Shown here: one piece after another, positions 17,874 through 25,855 of the stretch
Position numbering within the stretch: position 1 is the first letter of the stretch
How the letters are laid out: every line of letters starts with the position of its first letter
Assembly (NCBI RefSeq): GCF_008704655.1
Contig: NZ_CP023688.1
Span: forward strand, 558,001-622,000
Reading direction: 5' to 3'
Source of the DNA: Streptomyces rimosus
GTDB lineage: Bacteria > Actinomycetota > Actinomycetes > Streptomycetales > Streptomycetaceae
Length of the DNA: 64,000 bases
The notes under the pieces: model-generated
Told to the model about the DNA's origin: nothing
Seen by the model: the letters and a program-made list of their open reading frames with translations, nothing else
Databases searched by the model: none
Translations under genes and position numbers: made by a program

Positions 17874-18203
17874 ATGATCGTGTCAATCGCTGCTGACCGG
17901 CTTTCCGATCCCGCCGTGCGCGCTTTCGTCACCGCCCTCAACGCACAGGACCGAGGGGCGTTTCAGGCCGCTCTCGCGCCGGGGGCGACCATGTCCGACG
18001 ATGGTACGGAGCGAGACCTGGCCGACTGGACCGAACGGGAGGTCTTCTCCTCCAACGGGCGCATGGAGGTTGAGTCCGAAGCAGATGGCGGGCGGTCCTT
18101 GACGGCTCTCTACAGCAACGACACCTGGGGCGCGATGCGGACACGCTGGGCATTCACCGTCGAGGACGGCAAGGTCAGCCGCTTCGAGACTGGGCAGGCC
18201 TAG
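17874..18203 (+). CDS. Nuclear transport factor 2/SnoaL-like protein
   Basis: The 109-residue protein starts at ATG 17874 with GGGA upstream. Its pattern is that of a small NTF2-like cone: SDPAVRAFVTALNAQDRGAF at the N-terminus, a middle helix (DLADWTEREVF), and a closing strand pair (RWAFTVEDGKVSRFETGQA). NTF2-like proteins can be isomerases, hydrolases or binding proteins; no catalytic residue pattern decides here. It lies alone between two decayed stretches. Confidence 0.75.
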   Translation: MIVSIAADRLSDPAVRAFVTALNAQDRGAFQAALAPGATMSDDGTERDLADWTEREVFSSNGRMEVESEADGGRSLTALYSNDTWGAMRTRWAFTVEDGKVSRFETGQA

Positions 18204-18632
18204 AGATACGCGGCCCCTGACGGTGGCCTTGCCGGGGAGCATTGACGGACCGCGGGCCGCAGAGGCCGAGGACACCCCGCGCGCCTTCCGCACGCCGCCG
18301 ACGCCGAGGACATCCGGCCCGGAACTACCGGTCACCTCGACTTGCCCGGCAAGGTCACCGCCCTCCCCCGTGCCGCCGAGCTGACATCCGCCGAGCGGGC
18401 CACGCTCGACCACGGCACGACCGTACGACGCTGCCTGGATCACTCCCTGTGCGTCACCACCGGCTCCGCCAACCGGGCCACTGCCCAGGAACCGGCACCG
18501 AATGAGAGTTTCCGGCACCGAATGAGAGTTTGGAGAATCGTCCTTTTCCGGACTTCGCTGCACTTCTCTCTACGCGAAGCGTCTCCGGCGCGGGTTCTCG
18601 GCGGCGCGCGGCTGCCCTGTCGTGTCGGCAGG
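18204..18632. other. Gene-free gap with a 20-bp tandem duplication
   Basis: No intact gene is supported. The only clear structure is the tandem repeat at 18492-18531. The stretch from about 18340 to 18490 reads DLPGKVTALPRAAELTSAER in one plus frame with host-like bias. It has no start or recognisable family. Confidence 0.45.
18492..18531. repeat. Exact 20-bp tandem duplication
   Basis: CCGGCACCGAATGAGAGTTT occurs twice without a gap (18492-18511 and 18512-18531). Composition is lower in GC than the surroundings. The repeat may be the end of a lost insertion sequence, since several IS families have short repeats at their ends, or a replication slippage product. No transposase is nearby. Confidence 0.75.
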
Positions 18633-19106
18633 TCAGCTACCGCAGGCGCAGCCAGCGGCACCCTGGATGGGCTCGGCAGCCGTGCTTTCGCTGCCGCAGC
18701 AGGCGTCGCCGCCCAGGGCGGGGCTCTTGCCCAGCTGGTCGGCGTCGGCCTTGACCACGTAGACCTCCCAGGGCTCCTTGCCGGGGCCGGTCACCCAGAC
18801 CTTGTCCTGGAGGGCGTAGCAGCAGGAAGTGTCGTTCTCCTCGAAGGTCACCAGACCCGCCTCCTTGAGGCGGTCGGTAGCGGCGGCGACCTGCTCGGTG
18901 GAGGTGACTTCGACGCCGAGGTGGTCCAGCCGGGTCTCCTGGCCCGCCTCCCCCTCGATGAGGACGAGCTTCAGCGGCGGCTCCGTGATGGCGAAGTTGG
19001 CGTATCCGGGGCGGCGCTTGGACGGCTCGGCGCCGAAGAGCTTGGAGTAGAACTCCACTGACGCCTCCAGGTCGGCGACGTTGAGGGCGAGCTGGACACG
19101 GGACAT
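18633..19106 (-). CDS. arsI: ArsI/CadI-family VOC metalloenzyme
   Basis: The 157-residue protein starts at ATG 19106 behind AAGGAGG. It is a glyoxalase/VOC-fold protein (QLALNVADLEASVEFYSKLF, LDHLGVEVTS, EPWEVYVVKAD) with the vicinal cysteines Cys95-Cys96 in NDTSCCYALQ characteristic of ArsI, the Fe(II)-dependent C-As lyase that demethylates organoarsenicals. CadI, a cadmium-induced protein, is the close alternative. A cysteine-rich tail (GGDACCGS and AGCACGS) could bind metalloid. It is divergent from arsR-ACR3-arsC across two inverted repeats, supporting the arsenic role. Confidence 0.88.
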   Translation of the reverse strand: MSRVQLALNVADLEASVEFYSKLFGAEPSKRRPGYANFAITEPPLKLVLIEGEAGQETRLDHLGVEVTSTEQVAAATDRLKEAGLVTFEENDTSCCYALQDKVWVTGPGKEPWEVYVVKADADQLGKSPALGGDACCGSESTAAEPIQGAAGCACGS

Positions 19107-19127
19107 GACGTCCTCCTTGACCTCGTT

Positions 19128-19171
19128 GCATCGATGGCTTTCGATGCCTCTCCGATGCAAGTTAGCTTGCA
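19128..19171. promoter_or_regulatory. Two inverted repeats between arsI and arsR, candidate ArsR operators
   Basis: Repeat 1 (19128-19147) has arms GCATCGA and TCGATGC around six bases. Repeat 2 (19156-19171) has arms TGCAAG and CTTGCA around TTAG. Both lie in the 95-bp divergent promoter gap where ArsR-type repressors bind. Which one is used, or both, cannot be told from sequence. Confidence 0.55.
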
Positions 19172-19201
19172 CCCTGGATCGACGGTCGTCAATATAGAAG
19201 C

Positions 19202-19600
19202 ATGTCGAAACAAGAGCTTGAGGTGTCCGGCCGGACCGAAGCCTGCTGCCCGGGGCTGCTGACCGCCCCGCTGGACGAGGAGCAGGCCACCGAACTGGCG
19301 AAGGTCTTCAAGGCGCTGGGGGATCCGGTGCGGCTGCGGCTGCTGTCGATGATCGCCTCCCGGGCCGGCGGCGAGGTGTGCGTATGCGACCTGACCCCTG
19401 CTTTCGACCTGTCCCAGCCGACGATCTCCCACCACCTCAAGCTGCTGCGACAGGCCGGGCTCATCGACTGCGAACGCCGCGGGACCTGGGTGTATTACTG
19501 GCTGCTGCCCGAGATGACCGACCGGCTCGCCGGCATCCTGACCCGTCCGGCCGAACAGCCGCTGCCCGAACCCGCCGAGCCTGCCGGGGCCGCCTCGTGA
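19202..19600 (+). CDS. arsR: ArsR-family metalloid-responsive repressor
   Basis: The 132-residue winged-helix repressor shows FKALGDPVRLRLLSMIAS and the ArsR signature CVCDLTPAFDLSQPTISHHL. Candidate As(III) ligands are Cys60 and Cys62 in the CVC motif and Cys15-Cys16 near the N-terminus (EACCPG). It is first in the arsR-ACR3-arsC operon, overlapping the transporter gene by four bases, and divergent from arsI. It would dissociate from the intergenic operators on As(III) binding. Confidence 0.93.
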   Translation: MSKQELEVSGRTEACCPGLLTAPLDEEQATELAKVFKALGDPVRLRLLSMIASRAGGEVCVCDLTPAFDLSQPTISHHLKLLRQAGLIDCERRGTWVYYWLLPEMTDRLAGILTRPAEQPLPEPAEPAGAAS

Positions 19601-20718
19601 CCGCCCCGACCGCGTCCGCCGCCGGACCGGTGGCAGCCCGCCTGTCGTTCCTGGACCGCTTCCTCGCCATGTGGATCCTGCTGGCCATGGGTCTCGGCCT
19701 GGGTCTGGGCCGCCTCGTCCCCGGGCTCGGGGGCACGCTGGCCAAGGTCAGCGTCACCGGCGTCTCCCTGCCGATCGCGCTGGGCCTGCTGGTGATGATG
19801 TATCCGGTCCTGGCGAAAGTCCGTTACGACCGCCTGGACACCGTCACCCGCGACCGCCGCCTGCTGATCCCCTCCCTGGTGATCAACTGGATCGTCGGCC
19901 CGGCCGTGATGTTCGCCCTGGCCTGGATCTTCCTGCCGGACCTGCCGGAATACCGGACCGGACTGATCATCGTCGGGCTGGCCCGCTGCATCGCCATGGT
20001 CATCATCTGGAACGACCTGGCCTGCGGCGACCGCGAGGCCGCCGCCGTCCTGGTCGCCCTGAACTCGGTGTTCCAGGTGATCGCGTTCTCCGCGCTGGGC
20101 TGGTTTTATCTCCAAGTACTGCCCGGCTGGCTCGGCCTGGACCGGACGACGCTGGACATCTCGGTGTGGGAGATCGCCCGCAGCGTGCTGATCTTCCTCG
20201 GCATCCCGCTCGTCGCCGGGTTCGCGACCCGCCGGATCGGCGAGAGGACCAAGGGACGCGCCTGGTACGAGGCCAAGCTGATACCGAGGATCGGGCCGTT
20301 CGCCCTGTACGGGCTGCTGTTCACGATCGTCGTCCTGTTCGCCCTGCAAGGCGATGCGATCATCTCCCGGCCCCTGGACGTCGCGCGGATCGCGCTCCCG
20401 CTACTGGTGTACTTCGCCCTCATGTGGGCCGGGTCCATGGCCCTGGGCAGGGCCGCGGGGCTGGGCTATCCGCGGGCGACGACGCTGGCGTTCACCGCCG
20501 CGGGCAACAACTTCGAGCTGGCCATCGCGGTGGCCATCGCCACCTTCGGTGCAACGTCAGGGCAGGCGCTGGCCGGGGTGGTCGGCCCGCTCATCGAGGT
20601 GCCGGTACTGATCGGCCTGGTCCATGTCGCTCTCGCCGCCCGCCGGTACTTTCCCGGACCTGAGCCCCTGCCGGACCCCGCGGCCGCCGCCGAGGCGGAA
20701 GGTTCCGCTCGTGTCTGA
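19597..20718 (+). CDS. acr3: ACR3-family arsenite efflux transporter
   Basis: The 373-residue protein starts at GTG 19597 within the arsR stop. It has ten membrane segments and the family hallmarks: the conserved cysteine in GLARCIAMVIIWNDLACG, needed for arsenite transport in studied ACR3 proteins, and NNFELAIAVAIATFG in a late segment. It exports As(III) across the cytoplasmic membrane. Its 3' end overlaps arsC by eight bases. Confidence 0.95.
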   Translation: MTAPTASAAGPVAARLSFLDRFLAMWILLAMGLGLGLGRLVPGLGGTLAKVSVTGVSLPIALGLLVMMYPVLAKVRYDRLDTVTRDRRLLIPSLVINWIVGPAVMFALAWIFLPDLPEYRTGLIIVGLARCIAMVIIWNDLACGDREAAAVLVALNSVFQVIAFSALGWFYLQVLPGWLGLDRTTLDISVWEIARSVLIFLGIPLVAGFATRRIGERTKGRAWYEAKLIPRIGPFALYGLLFTIVVLFALQGDAIISRPLDVARIALPLLVYFALMWAGSMALGRAAGLGYPRATTLAFTAAGNNFELAIAVAIATFGATSGQALAGVVGPLIEVPVLIGLVHVALAARRYFPGPEPLPDPAAAAEAEGSARV

Positions 20719-21205
20719 CACTCCCCCGAAGCCGTCGGTACTGTTCGTGTGCGTCCACAACGCCGGCCGCTCGCAGATGGCCGCCGCCTTCCTCACCCAC
20801 CTCGGCCAGGGCCGCATCGAGGTCCGCTCGGCGGGCTCGGCCCCGGCCGACGCGGTCAACCCGGCCGTTGTGGCGGCGATGGCCGAGGCCGGGATCGACC
20901 TCTCCGCCGGGATCCCCAAGGTGCTGACCAGCGAGACCGTGCAGGCGTCCGACATCGTGATCACCATGGACTGCGGAGATGCCTGCCCCGTCTTCCCCGG
21001 CAAGAAGTACCGGGACTGGAAGTACCTGGACTGGAAGCTCGCGGACCCAGCCGGGCAGGGGGGCGAGGCCGTCCGGCCGATCCGCGATGAGATCGAGCGA
21101 AGGGTCCGGAGCTTGCCGGCCGAACTCCGACCCGGCGAAGCCTGTCCTTGGACGGTCTCGCGGGCTACTGGCGGGAGGGGGTTGTTCCGGCCGGGCTCGG
21201 AGTAA
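20711..21205 (+). CDS. arsC: Arsenate reductase, low-molecular-weight phosphatase type
   Basis: The 164-residue protein starts at GTG 20711 inside the end of the ACR3 gene. The P-loop CVHNAGRSQ (CX5R) and MDCGDACPVFPGKKYRDW, which carries the other redox cysteines, mark a thioredoxin- or mycothiol-linked arsenate reductase. Family members usually end soon after ERRVRSLPAEL. Here about 25 extra residues follow (RPGEACPWTVSRATGGRG on), without resemblance to the family, so the original stop may have been lost. Confidence 0.92.
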   Translation: MSDTPPKPSVLFVCVHNAGRSQMAAAFLTHLGQGRIEVRSAGSAPADAVNPAVVAAMAEAGIDLSAGIPKVLTSETVQASDIVITMDCGDACPVFPGKKYRDWKYLDWKLADPAGQGGEAVRPIRDEIERRVRSLPAELRPGEACPWTVSRATGGRGLFRPGSE

Positions 21206-21215
21206 GGACGCGGAG

Positions 21216-21257
21216 GGCCCCGCACGGAACCGGGAGGTCAGGGTTCCGTGCGGGGCC
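21216..21257. terminator. Strong bidirectional hairpin between arsC and the convergent secreted-protein gene
   Basis: GGCCCCGCACGGAACC (21216-21231) pairs perfectly with GGTTCCGTGCGGGGCC (21242-21257) around a ten-base loop. It sits between two convergent stop codons. Confidence 0.85.
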
Positions 21258-21276
21258 GCTCATGGGGTGTGGGCCG

Positions 21277-22560
21277 TCAGACTCCGATCAGGGTGTACGT
21301 ACCCGTACCGTCCTGCCTGCCGCTGGAGTACTGGCGTATGAACTCGCCGTCCGCGTACCGGTCGTGGCCCATCATGGAGCCGGTGTACTTGTTCTGCACA
21401 CCGATCTTCGAGCTGCCGGGTACGTCGCGGTAGATGTAGAACCGCTGGAGGTCGTCCTCCGCACAGGTGGCCGTCTGCAGGACCGCCCGTTCGGTGCCCG
21501 CGTTCTGCCCGGCGATGGTCGCGCACCCGCCGTTGCCCCAGTTCCACAGGGACGCTTCGATGACCCCGTTGCGCTCCGTCACGTTGCACAGGCGCCAGTT
21601 GTCCAGGTGGGCGCTGAAGATCGACGAGGGCCGCAGGCGGACCCCGTCCGACGCCAGGAGCGGCGCGCCCCAGGACAGGGGCTTGCCGGGTACGGCGATC
21701 TTGTAGACCTCGGCCTGGCAGTCGAGAGCGGCCCGCGCGCCGCGCCCGGTGGCCTTGGGCTGTTCGGCGGACGTGCCGCCGGCGAGCGCCGGGCGCTGCG
21801 CGAGGCGGTCTGGCACCTGCTTCGCCGTCGGCGCCACCGCACCCGCCGGGTGCTCGGCCTTCGCGGCGGCCGAGCCGCAGTCGAGGAGGCTTTGCGCCTT
21901 GGCCATGATGCTGCCTGCGGGCACCTTGTCCTGGCAGCGCACCGCGCCTTCCTCAAGGGTGGTGTAGGTGGTGAAGTTACCTCCGTCGGGCCCCTCGATC
22001 CACTTCAACGCCCACTTGCCGTCGCCCTGTTGGACGCGGTTGCAGTTGAGGCTTACGTACGTACCGGTGACCTTCTTGGTGCCCTTGTAGGCGCCGTAGT
22101 AGCCGGGCTGGTTGAAGTTCCACGTGACCGCGTTCGTCTCGCTGCTGGTGGAGGTGTAGTCGACCTTCACGTCAAAGCCCAGGCTCGCGCCGACCTTGCC
22201 GAGGGCCTCGGTGCCGAAACCGCCCTCGATTTTGCCGCTGAGGCCGACGGAGACCGTGATGGTCGTCTGGGTGGTGGTGGTGACGGTCTGGGTGCCGGTG
22301 GTGCCCTCGGTGACGTACCAGCCCTTGAAGTGGGTGATCGTCGGGGACACTTCGGTGGACTTGATGTACGGGTGGCGTGTGCCGAGGTCGGCCGCCGTAC
22401 AGGTGTCGCCGGGCGCGGGCGTCTGCGCCGTCGTGGTGGTGGGTGCTGCAGCAGCCGGTGAGGCGGCAAGGCCCATGGCGGTGACCGCCCAGGCGGCCGC
22501 CGTAGCGGTCACCGCCATGAGTGATCTGCCGATGCCGCTGACGGGTCTTATGGGGCGCAT
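21277..22560 (-). CDS. Secreted protein with aerolysin-like Ser/Thr-rich beta region
   Basis: The 427-residue protein starts at ATG 22560 behind GGGGGAAGGG. It has a Sec signal peptide (SLMAVTATAAAWAVTAMGLA, cleavage near AAAAP). Residues about 65-165 are a run of alternating polar/hydrophobic strands rich in Thr, Ser and Val (TGTQTVTTTTQTTITVSVG, VKVDYTSTSSETNAVTWNF) flanking a glycine-rich amphipathic segment (EGGFGTEALGKVGASLGF). This resembles the stem and insertion loop of aerolysin/ETX-MTX2 beta pore-forming toxins. The C-terminal 150 residues (LDNWRLCNVTERNGVIEASL, WGNGGCATIAGQ) look like a beta-rich binding domain with paired cysteines. The toxin assignment is inference. Confidence 0.6.
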   Translation of the reverse strand: MRPIRPVSGIGRSLMAVTATAAAWAVTAMGLAASPAAAAPTTTTAQTPAPGDTCTAADLGTRHPYIKSTEVSPTITHFKGWYVTEGTTGTQTVTTTTQTTITVSVGLSGKIEGGFGTEALGKVGASLGFDVKVDYTSTSSETNAVTWNFNQPGYYGAYKGTKKVTGTYVSLNCNRVQQGDGKWALKWIEGPDGGNFTTYTTLEEGAVRCQDKVPAGSIMAKAQSLLDCGSAAAKAEHPAGAVAPTAKQVPDRLAQRPALAGGTSAEQPKATGRGARAALDCQAEVYKIAVPGKPLSWGAPLLASDGVRLRPSSIFSAHLDNWRLCNVTERNGVIEASLWNWGNGGCATIAGQNAGTERAVLQTATCAEDDLQRFYIYRDVPGSSKIGVQNKYTGSMMGHDRYADGEFIRQYSSGRQDGTGTYTLIGV

Positions 22561-22837
22561 CGTTGCCCTTCCCCCTGGTTGTGTGTGTTCCGTCAAGGGG
22601 TGAACGTAGCGGCCACGGGGGTGGCGGCGAGAGCCCGGAACTGGCCAAAAAGGATCATAGAGGGGCTTATTCCGCCCCTGGCGCGCACGGACGCCGGACC
22701 ATTTCGCGGCCGTTGGTCCCGGCTCCGGGGTGGTGGCGTTTCGTGGAAGTCACACCCGTACGTGGCTCATGACCAGGACAAAGGCGCCGGTCTGTGGCGG
22801 CCACGCCCCCGCACGTCTCGAACCCCGTCGCGTCTTC

Positions 22838-22843
22838 CATAAT
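22838..22843 (+). promoter_or_regulatory. Putative -10 element of a leaderless AraC-regulator transcript
   Basis: CATAAT at 22838-22843 is six bases before ATG 22850, and there is no Shine-Dalgarno. The -35 region is weak. Confidence 0.4.
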
Positions 22844-22849
22844 GCCTCC

Positions 22850-23686
22850 ATGACCAGGGCCGACGGCTGGGTGCGTTACTGGCGGGACGGGGACCGTCCC
22901 GTGGAGGCCATGCACGCGCACTTCTTCGATCACGTCTATCCGCCGCACAGCCACGACACCTACTCGTTCGGCATCACCGACGCCGGCGCGCAGCGCTTCC
23001 GTTGCCGGGGTGGCAACCACACCAGTGGTGCGGGGATGGTGATGGCCTTCAACCCGGACGAGGTGCACGACGGGCGGGCCGCGGCCGAGCTGGGGTACCA
23101 GTACCGCATCGTGCACATCGGGCCGTCCGTGGTCCGCGACATGATCAGCGACGCCACGGAGGGGCGTACCGGCGCCCTGCCGCTGTTCCCTGACCCCGTG
23201 CTGACCGACCATGGGCTCGCCGGGGCCCTCGCCCGGCTGCACGCCGCGCTGGCCGGTCCCGCGGATCCGCTGGTGCGCGACGAGCGGCTGGCCGCGGCCG
23301 TCACCGCCATGGCGCGGCGTGGCGCGTCCGCGGTCGCCGCTCCCCTGCGCGTCCGGACCCCGGCCGACCGCGCACGCCGCCAGGCCGCCCGGCGGGCCCG
23401 TGCGCTCCTGGACGACGCCTACTTGGAACGGCTGACCGCCGAGCGCCTTGCGGAGGCCGCCGGGTGCAGCCGGTTCGCCCTCTACCGTGCCTTCCGCGCG
23501 GAGTACGGTCTGGCGCCCAGCGACTATCAGCGGCAGCTGCGCCTGCGCCACGCGCGCACGCTGCTCCGGGCCGGTGCCACGCCCGCCGACGCAGCCTCGG
23601 TCAGCGGCTTCGCCGATCAGGCGCACTTCGGCCGGTGGTTCCAGCGCGTGTACGGCATCACGCCGGGGGCCTTCCGGCGCGCCTGA
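22850..23686 (+). CDS. AraC-family transcriptional regulator
   Basis: The 278-residue protein starts at ATG 22850. The N-terminal cupin sensor (DHVYPPHSHDTYSFGITDAG, MAFNPDEVHDG) has the HxH pattern of AraC ligand-binding domains. The C-terminal HTH pair is LAEAAGCSRFALYRAFRAEY and ASVSGFADQAHFGRWFQRVY, closing GITPGAFRRA. This type often controls amino-acid exporters or sugar genes. Its neighbours, a secreted protein and a convergent LysR gene, do not decide the target. Confidence 0.9.
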   Translation: MTRADGWVRYWRDGDRPVEAMHAHFFDHVYPPHSHDTYSFGITDAGAQRFRCRGGNHTSGAGMVMAFNPDEVHDGRAAAELGYQYRIVHIGPSVVRDMISDATEGRTGALPLFPDPVLTDHGLAGALARLHAALAGPADPLVRDERLAAAVTAMARRGASAVAAPLRVRTPADRARRQAARRARALLDDAYLERLTAERLAEAAGCSRFALYRAFRAEYGLAPSDYQRQLRLRHARTLLRAGATPADAASVSGFADQAHFGRWFQRVYGITPGAFRRA

Positions 23687-23699
23687 GCGCCGGCACGGC

Positions 23700-24611
23700 T
23701 CAGCGCACGGCGGTCTGCCCGGCGGCGGCCCACTCCGGGGCCGCCCCGGCCGACCGGAGTTCGCGGATCAGCGCCCGTACCGCCGCCGACCCGGCCGCCT
23801 CGGGCGTGGTCACGTAACCGACTTCCCGCCGGGGCGGCCGCGGCGCCAGAGGGGTGACGGCGACGTCGGCGGGCGCGCCCGCCAGGGTCATCATGGGCAT
23901 GATCGACATGCCCATGCCGCGGGCGATCATCGACAACACCACGGTGTCGTCCTCGGCCCGGATCGTGGCCGGCGGGATCCAGTCCTGGCCGGCCCACCAT
24001 GCGCGGGTGTACGAACCGCAGTTCTCGTCCCAGTCGATCAGCGGCAGGGTCCGCGGATCGGCGTGCGCGCCGCCCGCCGGGTGCGCCAGCGCGTACGGCT
24101 CCTCGAAGAGCCGGGCGCCGACCAGGCCCGGCGGCGGGCCCGCCCCGTCCAGGGTGGCGATGCCCAGGTCGGCCCGCCCGTCGGCGACTTCCCCCGCGGT
24201 GCCCCGGCCGATCTCCCGTACGATCCGCACCTCGGGCGACAGGCCCGGGTGGCGGCCGGTCAGCCGCTCCAGTACGGCGGGCAGCAGGTGGGCGGCGGCG
24301 CTGCGGAACGCCGCGATGCGCAGCGGGCCGGTGACCGCCCCGTCGCCCGCGCCGCGCACCTCCTGTCCCATCGCTTCCAGCAGCCGCACGATCCGGCGCG
24401 CGTAGGCGACCGCCCGGGTGCCCGCGGCGGTCGGGCGGGCGCCGTGCCGGCCGCGGTCGAAGAGCACGGCCCCGAGTTTGCGTTCACAGGTGCGTACGGC
24501 ATGGGAGACGGCGGACTGGGTCATGCCCAGGCTCGCGGCCGCCGCGGTGAAGCCCCGCTCCCGCTCGACGGCGATCAGGATGCGCAGCTCGTGCGGCGCG
24601 AGGTCGCTCAT
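23700..24611 (-). CDS. LysR-family transcriptional regulator
   Basis: The 303-residue form starts at ATG 24611 (MSDLAPHELRILIAVERERG); further in-frame ATGs at 24629 and 24638 fall in the operator-like dyad and are less likely. The winged helix reads FTAAAASLGMTQSAVSHAVR, followed by the linker helix and a LysR substrate-binding domain (GPLRIAAFRSAAAHLLPAVL, GRADLGIATLDG, ARGMGMSIMPMMTLAG). It is divergent from the oxidoreductase at 24773, its likely target. Confidence 0.92.
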   Translation of the reverse strand: MSDLAPHELRILIAVERERGFTAAAASLGMTQSAVSHAVRTCERKLGAVLFDRGRHGARPTAAGTRAVAYARRIVRLLEAMGQEVRGAGDGAVTGPLRIAAFRSAAAHLLPAVLERLTGRHPGLSPEVRIVREIGRGTAGEVADGRADLGIATLDGAGPPPGLVGARLFEEPYALAHPAGGAHADPRTLPLIDWDENCGSYTRAWWAGQDWIPPATIRAEDDTVVLSMIARGMGMSIMPMMTLAGAPADVAVTPLAPRPPRREVGYVTTPEAAGSAAVRALIRELRSAGAAPEWAAAGQTAVR

Positions 24612-24623
24612 GCCGCGCAAGTA

Positions 24624-24646
24624 TTCCATGAGCAGCATTCATGGAA
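24624..24646. promoter_or_regulatory. LysR-type dyad upstream of the divergent oxidoreductase
   Basis: TTCCATGA (24624-24631) and TCATGGAA (24639-24646) form a perfect inverted repeat with a seven-base spacer. It lies just before the LysR start and about 130 bases from the oxidoreductase start, the usual place for a LysR recognition site. Confidence 0.6.
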
Positions 24647-24772
24647 AGCCCGCTTCCATCGACGCGGGCCCCTGCCCACGGCGGCGACGGCTTCTTACGG
24701 TGAGCGGAGCGCGGCCGAAGATCACCCGAGTACCGCCGCCCCGCATACCCTCTCCCCCTCCAAGGAGCCCCC

Positions 24773-25780
24773 ATGACCGCCACGGCCGCCCGCTTCGTCC
24801 ACCAGATCTCGCGCCCCGACGGCTTCCCGACCGCCGGTGACTTCGCCTTCGTCGAGGAGACCGTCCCCGCCCCCGCCCCGGGCCAGGCGCTGGTGGAGAA
24901 CGTCCATCTCTCCGTCGACCCGTACATGCGGGAGCTGATGGACGGTGGCTGGGACCTGCACACCCCGCTGGAGGGGCGCTCCATCGGGCGCGTCACCGTG
25001 TCCCGCGCGCCGGGCCTGGCGGAGGGCGACCTCGTCTTCCACCGCAAGGGGTGGCGCACTCACGCCCTGGTGACGCCGGACGAGGTGCGTGTCCTGCCCG
25101 ACCACCGGGGCGTACCGGCCCGCTCCTACCTGGGCGTTCTCGGCGGTACGGGCCTGACCGCCTACGTCGCGCTCACCCGTACGGCACGCCTGAAGCCCGG
25201 CGAGAGCGTCTTCGTCTCCGCGGCGGCGGGCGGCGTGGGCAGCGCGGCGGGCCAGTTCGCCCGGCTGCTGGGCGCGGGCCGTGTCGTGGGCAGCGCGGGC
25301 TCGCCGGCCAAGGTCCGGCGGCTGACCGAGGAGTGGGGTTTCGACGCGGCCTTCGACTACCACGACGGCCCGGTCGGCGACCTGTTGGCCAAGGCCGCTC
25401 CGGACGGCATCGACGTCTACCTGGACAACGTCGGCGGCGACCACCTGGAGGGCGCCATCCAGGGCCTGCGCGAATTCGGCCGCATCGCCTGGATCGGCGC
25501 GATCGCGCAGTACCACAGCGCCCGGCCGCCGGCCGCGCCCCGCAACCTCTTCGACATCGTCGAGAAGAGCCTGCGTCTGGAGGGCGTCCTCGTACGCAAT
25601 CACCGCGACGCCCAGCGCGAACTGGAGGATTTCCTCGTCCCCCACCTTCAGGCGGGCCGTGTCGTGGACGTGCAGACGGTGGTGCAGGGTTTTGACAACG
25701 TGGTGGACGCGTTCCTCGGCATGCTGGGCGGTGCGAACAGCGGGAAGATGATCGTGGAGGTGGGGGCGGAGCGGCTTTAG
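24773..25780 (+). CDS. NADP-dependent MDR oxidoreductase (leukotriene B4 dehydrogenase/CurA-like)
   Basis: The 335-residue protein starts at ATG 24773 behind AAGGAG. It has the features of the MDR002/CurA group: VENVHLSVDPYMRELMDGG at the N-terminus, GGTGLTAYVALTRTARLKPG, the NADPH-binding VFVSAAAGGVGSAAGQFARL, and DVYLDNVGGDHLEGAIQ. These enzymes reduce alpha,beta-unsaturated carbonyls. The divergent LysR gene is the likely regulator. Confidence 0.92.
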   Translation: MTATAARFVHQISRPDGFPTAGDFAFVEETVPAPAPGQALVENVHLSVDPYMRELMDGGWDLHTPLEGRSIGRVTVSRAPGLAEGDLVFHRKGWRTHALVTPDEVRVLPDHRGVPARSYLGVLGGTGLTAYVALTRTARLKPGESVFVSAAAGGVGSAAGQFARLLGAGRVVGSAGSPAKVRRLTEEWGFDAAFDYHDGPVGDLLAKAAPDGIDVYLDNVGGDHLEGAIQGLREFGRIAWIGAIAQYHSARPPAAPRNLFDIVEKSLRLEGVLVRNHRDAQRELEDFLVPHLQAGRVVDVQTVVQGFDNVVDAFLGMLGGANSGKMIVEVGAERL

Positions 25781-25855
25781 GGCCGGCATCGGCATGCGGT
25801 GGCGCTGCCTCCCTGCGGCTTCCCGCCCCTCCGAAGCTGGGCCCCGAAGCGGGAC

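Noticed and set aside
24629..24638. Upstream ATGs as start of the LysR regulator
   Set aside because: They fall within the operator-like dyad and would add residues not typical of the LysR N-terminus.
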